The notes beneath the pieces are model-generated. The model did no database searches. It was not told the DNA's origin and saw nothing but the letters and a program-made list of their open reading frames with translations. The translations under genes and the position numbers were made by a program. Shown piece by piece: positions 43,643 to 47,470 of a stretch of 47,470 bases of DNA. Numbering within the stretch: the stretch's first letter is position 1; every line of letters starts with the position of its first letter. The DNA comes from Clostridiales bacterium (GTDB lineage Bacteria > Bacillota > Clostridia > Christensenellales > Aristaeellaceae), in the NCBI GenBank assembly GCA_012520375.1, contig JAAYOH010000011.1:1-47470 (forward strand), in the 5' to 3' direction.

Positions 43643-45178
43643 ATGCAAAAAAGCCAATACTTGAAACTGAAGAGCGGGACGGACATCCGGGGCTGCGCCA
43701 GCCCGGGAGAGGGGCGCCAGCCCCTGCTCACGAAGCAGGCCGCCGAAAAGATCGGCTACGCCTTTGCCCATTTGCTGGCCCGCAGGCAGGAAACCACCCC
43801 GGACAAACTGACCATCGCGGTGGGCCACGACGCCCGGGAGAGCGGGTCCGCCCTGGCCCGGGCTTTCATCCGCGGCCTCACCGCCGCGGACTGCGACGTG
43901 ACGGACTGCGGGCTGTGCCCCACCCCCGCCATGATCTGGTCCGCCGCCCTGGGCCATGCGGACGGCGCTGCCATGGTGACAGCCGGCCATCATCCCTGGC
44001 ACGAAAACGGCTTCAAGTTCAGCGGCCGGGACGGGGGCTTCACCGGGGAGGAGATCGAGGAGATCCTCCGGGCTGCGGAGACCGCCAGCCCGGTGGTGCG
44101 CCTGGTCACCCCCTTTGACATGGCAAGCCTGTATCTGGACCAGCTGCGGGCCATGGTGTGCCAAAGGCTGGACAGCGAGGTGCAGTGTCCCCTGTTGGGG
44201 CTCCACGTGGTGGTGGATGCCGGCGGCGGCGTCGGTGCCCTTTTTGCCCGCTTCCTGGAGGAACTGGGCTGCGAGATCACCGGCAGCCGGGGCCTGGAAC
44301 ACGATCCCTTCAGCCCGGCGGGCTACCGCGCCTTCGACGACCCCCGGGTGTTGAAGGCCATGGCCCGCACCGTGGTGGACAACACCGCCGACCTGGGGGT
44401 GATTCTGGATGCGGACGGGGACCGGGCGGTGTTCGTGGACGAAAAGGGCCGCACCTTAAGCGGCGACCGCCTGATCGCCCTGGTCAGCGCCCTGCTGCTC
44501 CGGGAGCCCGGCGCCACCATCGTCACCGATTCCGTCACCTCCTCCGGGCTGCAGCGCTTCATCACCGAGTGGGGCGGGGAGCACTACCGCTTCAAGCGGG
44601 GCTACCAGAACGTGATCCGGGAAGCCGTGCGCCTGAACCAGGAGGGCATCGACTGTCCCCTGGCCATGGAGACCAGCGGCCACGCTGCCTTCCGGGACAA
44701 TCACTTCATAGACGACGGCATGTACCTGGCGGCCTGGCTGCTGTGCGAGGCCCTGATCCTCAAACGGGACGGGGAGACCCTTTACAGCCTCATCGAGGAG
44801 CTCGGCGAGCCCGTGGAGCGCAGCGAGCTGCGCCTCCCCATCCTGGAGGAGGACTACCACCTGGCGGCCCAGTCGGCCATCGAGACCATCCTGTCCAATA
44901 CCCTGGCGGACGCCTCCTGGCACCTGGCCCCGGACAACCGGGAAGGGGTGCGCATCCTCTTCGACCTGTCCGGGGGCGTGGGCAACGCCTGGTTCCAGCT
45001 GCGCCTGTCGGTGCACGACCCGGTGCTGGCGCTGTGCGCCGAATCCGAAGTGCCCGGGGGCGTGGAACACATGCTCACCCAGCTGTACGCGCTGCTCAGG
45101 GAAGAGCAGGAGGGCGCGCTGGACCTCATGCCCCTGAAGCAGGCCATCGGGCAGGGGGAAGAAGGGGAAGAAAAGTGA
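43643..45178 (+). CDS. Phosphohexomutase homologue lacking the catalytic serine
   Basis: A 511-residue protein of the alpha-D-phosphohexomutase superfamily (phosphomannomutase/phosphoglucomutase branch beginning KSGTDIRG). The metal loop DADGD (256-260), sugar-binding ETSGH (343-347) and the C-terminal phosphate-binding region are present. The catalytic loop, however, reads VTAGHHPWHENG where active enzymes have TASHxP: the phosphoserine position (115) is Gly, codon GGC. Normal mutase chemistry needs that phosphoserine, so the protein is either inactive, regulatory or repurposed. The neighbouring residues remain conserved, which argues against simple decay. The MazG-like gene starts inside its stop codon. 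Confidence 0.85.
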   Translation: MQKSQYLKLKSGTDIRGCASPGEGRQPLLTKQAAEKIGYAFAHLLARRQETTPDKLTIAVGHDARESGSALARAFIRGLTAADCDVTDCGLCPTPAMIWSAALGHADGAAMVTAGHHPWHENGFKFSGRDGGFTGEEIEEILRAAETASPVVRLVTPFDMASLYLDQLRAMVCQRLDSEVQCPLLGLHVVVDAGGGVGALFARFLEELGCEITGSRGLEHDPFSPAGYRAFDDPRVLKAMARTVVDNTADLGVILDADGDRAVFVDEKGRTLSGDRLIALVSALLLREPGATIVTDSVTSSGLQRFITEWGGEHYRFKRGYQNVIREAVRLNQEGIDCPLAMETSGHAAFRDNHFIDDGMYLAAWLLCEALILKRDGETLYSLIEELGEPVERSELRLPILEEDYHLAAQSAIETILSNTLADASWHLAPDNREGVRILFDLSGGVGNAWFQLRLSVHDPVLALCAESEVPGGVEHMLTQLYALLREEQEGALDLMPLKQAIGQGEEGEEK

Positions 45179-45552
45179 ACGACCGGGATACTACCCTGGC
45201 CGCCCTGAAGGAAGAGGTACACAAGCTGTGCCTGCGCAAGGAATGGGGCGTCCAGGGGGTACAGGATCCCCAGCACGTTGCCATGGCCATGACGGTGGAG
45301 ATGGCCGAGTTGCTGGAGCATTTTCAATGGCTGTCCCCGGCGGGGGTGCAGCGCCTGCTGAAAGGGGAGGACCCGGAGCGGGTGGCCCTGATCGGCGGGG
45401 AGTTTGCCGACGTCATGATGTACGGGCTGCAGCTGGCCCGTGCCCTGGACATCGACATCACGGAAGAAATCATGCGCAAGATCCGCATTGTGGACGAGCG
45501 GCCGAACAGCCGCCGCGAGCTCATCGCCCGGGGCGATCCGGATCTGCGCTGA
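45175..45552 (+). CDS. MazG-like nucleotide pyrophosphohydrolase
   Basis: A 125-residue all-alpha NTP pyrophosphatase of the MazG/DCTPP1 type. It would split a (d)NTP or a modified nucleotide to the monophosphate and pyrophosphate. The metal-binding pattern is VEMAELLEHFQWLSP (near 40-54) and GEFADVMMYG (near 76-85), with acidic residues spaced as in the family. The start is GTG at 45175, overlapping the preceding stop codon (GTGA), with GAAGGGGAAG upstream. The tight coupling to a mutase homologue before it and a GMP-synthetase homologue 19 bp after it suggests a joint role on a nucleotide or nucleotide-sugar. The substrate is unknown. Confidence 0.85.
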   Translation: MNDRDTTLAALKEEVHKLCLRKEWGVQGVQDPQHVAMAMTVEMAELLEHFQWLSPAGVQRLLKGEDPERVALIGGEFADVMMYGLQLARALDIDITEEIMRKIRIVDERPNSRRELIARGDPDLR

Positions 45553-45571
45553 GGCGCCGGGAGGGAAAGCC

Positions 45572-47044
45572 GTGTATCAGAGTATGTGTGTCATCCTGGA
45601 TATGGGCGGGTCACAGGCGGTCTCCGTAGCCCGCAAAGTCCGGGCCAAGAAGGTGTTCTGCGAGATATTGCCCTGGGATGCCCCGGTGGAGCGCATCCTC
45701 CTCCACGCGCCCCTGGGGGTGATCGTGGCGGGGGGTGTGGGCGACCCCTTTGCGGGGGAGGGACTTCCCCCTGCGACCCTGGCGCTGCCCCTGCCCATGC
45801 TGGGGCTGGGCTGCGGCGCGGGGGCCATCCTCTCGGGCTACGGCGCCGCATCCACCCGCAGCATGCCCGGTCGCCAGACCGTGCAGGTCAGCTTCGACGA
45901 CGATCCCCTCTTTGAGGGGCTGAGCAGCTCCGAGCGCCTCATCCAGCGCCTGGACGAAGTGGAGCTACCCCCGGGCTTCCACTCCATCGCCCGGGAAGAG
46001 GGCGACTGGTCCGTGGCCTTTGCCTGCCCGGAAAAGGCGCGGTGGGGCGTGCAGTTCTATCCGGAGCAAAACGATCCCGACGGGCTGCAGATCCTGGAAA
46101 ATTTTACCATGAAAATTTGCGGCTGCCAGCCCTCCTGGAATATTCAGAATTTCATGGAGTACGAGACCGCCCGCATCCGGGAAAAGGCCGGGGAGGGCCG
46201 GGTCCTGCTGGCCCTGTCCGGGGGCGTGGACTCCGCCGTGTGCGCCGCCCTGATGCACCACGCGGTGGGGGAGCGGCTCCACTGCGTCTACGTGGACACC
46301 GGCTTCATGCGGGCGGGGGATGCGGAGGCCATCCGCCAGATGGCCGAGAGGCTGCCCGGCGCCCATTTCACCCGGGCTGAGATGGAGGAACGCTTCCTCC
46401 GCAAGATCGAAGGGGTGCGGGACGCAACCCGCAAGCGCCGCCTCATTTCCGAGGAACTGATCCGGGCCTTCGAGGAAAGCGCCCAGGACGCGGAAGATGC
46501 CGGGGTGCTGGCCCGGGGCACCACCTACGACGACCTGTTGATGGGGGAGGAAAGCCCCGAGGACCGGGAGAGCTCCTCCGTCCTGCAGGTGCTGGAGCCC
46601 CTGCGCGGCCTCTTCAAGAGCGAGGTGCGGGCCCTGGGCCGGGCCCTGGGGCTGCCCGAGGAAATCACCGACCAGCAGGCCTTTCCCGGCGCCGGACTGG
46701 CGGTGCGCTGCATGGGATGCGTCACCAGGGAAAAACTGTCCATCCTGCGCCGCTCCGACCTGATCTTCCGGGAAGAGATCCAGCAGGCCGGCCTGGAGCG
46801 CAGGGTGCGCCAGTACTTTGCCCTGCTGGCCGACGTGCTCAGCCCCGACGCCCACGGCCGCCTGGGCTACACCGTGGTGCTCCGGGCGGTGAACTGGTCC
46901 ACCCCCGACGTAGCGACCTCCTACCGCCTGCCCTTCGACCTGCTGGAGCGGGTGATGGAGCGCATCACCGGCACCGTGGAGGGCGTGAGCCGGGTGGTGT
47001 ACGACCTCACCAGCAAGCCACCCGCTCGGATCGAGTGGGAGTAG
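45572..47044 (+). CDS. GMP-synthetase (GuaA) homologue with inactive glutaminase domain and altered synthetase motif
   Basis: A 490-residue protein with GuaA domain order. N-terminal amidotransferase domain, residues 1 to about 180: where GuaA has GICYG this reads GLGCG (the catalytic Cys position is Gly80), and the conserved FHPE is FYPE (Tyr163), so glutamine hydrolysis should be lost. ATP-pyrophosphatase domain: SGGVDS at 216-221 is intact, and FPGAGLAVR is near family sequence. The conserved KSHHNVGG loop is missing; ESPEDRESSSVLQ stands there. The C-terminal dimerisation end is typical (VVYDLTSKPPARIEWE). It may use ammonia or act on another substrate. The start GTG (45572) has GGGAGGG seven bases upstream; an ATG at 45584 is the alternative. 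Confidence 0.85.
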   Translation: MYQSMCVILDMGGSQAVSVARKVRAKKVFCEILPWDAPVERILLHAPLGVIVAGGVGDPFAGEGLPPATLALPLPMLGLGCGAGAILSGYGAASTRSMPGRQTVQVSFDDDPLFEGLSSSERLIQRLDEVELPPGFHSIAREEGDWSVAFACPEKARWGVQFYPEQNDPDGLQILENFTMKICGCQPSWNIQNFMEYETARIREKAGEGRVLLALSGGVDSAVCAALMHHAVGERLHCVYVDTGFMRAGDAEAIRQMAERLPGAHFTRAEMEERFLRKIEGVRDATRKRRLISEELIRAFEESAQDAEDAGVLARGTTYDDLLMGEESPEDRESSSVLQVLEPLRGLFKSEVRALGRALGLPEEITDQQAFPGAGLAVRCMGCVTREKLSILRRSDLIFREEIQQAGLERRVRQYFALLADVLSPDAHGRLGYTVVLRAVNWSTPDVATSYRLPFDLLERVMERITGTVEGVSRVVYDLTSKPPARIEWE

Positions 47045-47082
47045 TATCAGCAGCACAAAATAATGTTGATATATAAGGTGTT

Positions 47083-47113
47083 TTGAATGGTTGACGCCCT
47101 AATGCGCTATAAT
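47083..47113 (+). promoter_or_regulatory. Candidate promoter of the restriction-modification genes
   Basis: TTGAAT, a 19-bp spacer and a perfect TATAAT, in AT-rich DNA after the last gene of the recA run. The long spacer makes the -35 uncertain. Confidence 0.5.
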
Positions 47114-47182
47114 ATGTGGGAAAAATCATTTATTATGTCTCTTTGAGAGCAAGATACACTCGTAGGCGGAGGAGATGGTTGG

Positions 47183-47245
47183 ATGGGCACCCAGGATCAT
47201 GATGTTATGTATGAGTTTTTAAAATATGTTGTTAAAACAAAATGA
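47183..47245 (+). CDS. Possible 20-residue leader ORF before hsdM
   Basis: ATG GGC ... TGA encodes MGTQDHDVMYEFLKYVVKTK. GGCGGAGGAG lies about 10 bases upstream. The ORF ends 20 bp before the hsdM ATG and is on its expected transcript. It may be a coupled leader or simply chance. Confidence 0.25.
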   Translation: MGTQDHDVMYEFLKYVVKTK

Positions 47246-47265
47246 TTGGATGAGGAAATGATTAC

Positions 47266-47470
47266 ATGACAATCACCAAAAAGACGAACAACACAGCCGC
47301 CATCGGTTTTGAAGAGCAAATTTGGAAAGCAGCAGATATTTTGCGTGGAAATATTGATGCAGCGGAGTACAAGCATGTTGTGCTTGGGCTTATCTTCCTC
47401 AAGTATATCTCTGATAAATTTGACGAACGCTATCAAGAACTGCTGGAGGACGATGACGACATCGAGGATA
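47266..47470 (+). CDS. hsdM: Type I restriction-modification methyltransferase subunit HsdM, N-terminal part
   Basis: 68 codons are visible before the right edge. [20 protein letters not shown] then [18 protein letters not shown] is the standard N-terminal helical (N12) domain of HsdM. The methyltransferase domain would follow outside the window. HsdM with HsdS methylates adenine at the recognition site and with HsdR forms the restriction enzyme; hsdS and hsdR are expected downstream. The gene is AT-rich and follows the end of the GC-rich block, consistent with an acquired defence gene. The ATG at 47266 has GAGGAAA about ten bases ahead. Confidence 0.9.
   Translation, partial: MTITKKTNNTAAIGFEEQIWKAADILRGNIDAAEYKHVVLGLIFLKYISDKFDERYQELLEDDDDIED

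Overview
The window looks like chromosomal DNA of a GC-rich member of the Bacillota (Clostridia-like). This is inferred from strong Shine-Dalgarno sites, sigma-A type promoters, an AddB-type nuclease, an FtsK/SpoIIIE translocase, the rimO-pgsA-cinA block, DhaK/DhaL and a betaine-type ABC importer. Nothing in the window fixes the genus. Coding density is high and gene pairs often touch or overlap by 4 bp. Both ends (about 1-2640 and 47045-47470) are visibly richer in A+T than the rest, and each carries one incomplete gene of a defence-associated family.

Layout. 1-2449 (minus): an NLR-like protein with TIR, NB-ARC and TPR parts that runs off the left edge. 2987-3568 (plus): a protein-L-isoaspartate methyltransferase. 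3940-8342 (minus): a five-gene run of solute-binding-like protein, membrane protein, sugar-nucleotidyltransferase-like protein, metY and metA; the metY/metA pair is the O-acetylhomoserine route to methionine. 8454-10330 (minus): a RadC relative with a damaged metal site, and an orphan citrate-lyase ligase preceded by a short overlapping leader ORF. 10508-13668 (minus): a glycine betaine/proline type ABC importer with its own promoter. 14123-16898 (minus): cysD and a cysN-cysC fusion (sulfate activation). 17754-22854 (plus): a zinc dehydrogenase, thymidine kinase, a secreted WG-repeat protein and dhaK-dhaL. 22953-28738 (minus): ftsK-rimO-pgsA-cinA. 29003-30136 (plus): glycerate kinase, whose stop codon overlaps that of the convergent addB-rsmA pair (30133-34265, minus). 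34431-40536 (plus): an unrecognised AAA+ protein, serS, a HAD phosphatase and an M18 aminopeptidase. 40591-47044 (plus): a tightly packed run of recA, a Pro-Thr-linker lipoprotein, a phosphohexomutase-like protein, a MazG-like pyrophosphohydrolase and a GuaA-like protein. From 47266: the start of hsdM of a type I restriction-modification system.

The most unusual content is as follows. (1) The TIR-NB-ARC-TPR gene has nearly identical 126-bp repeat units. (2) The run downstream of recA contains a phosphohexomutase homologue whose catalytic serine is glycine, next to a GMP-synthetase homologue that has lost the glutaminase cysteine and histidine and a conserved motif of its synthetase domain. 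(3) There is an orphan three-part AAA+ protein with a strong promoter of its own. Further degenerate catalytic motifs occur in the RadC and AddB homologues. All family assignments come from reading motifs and overall sequence by eye; no database search was run.
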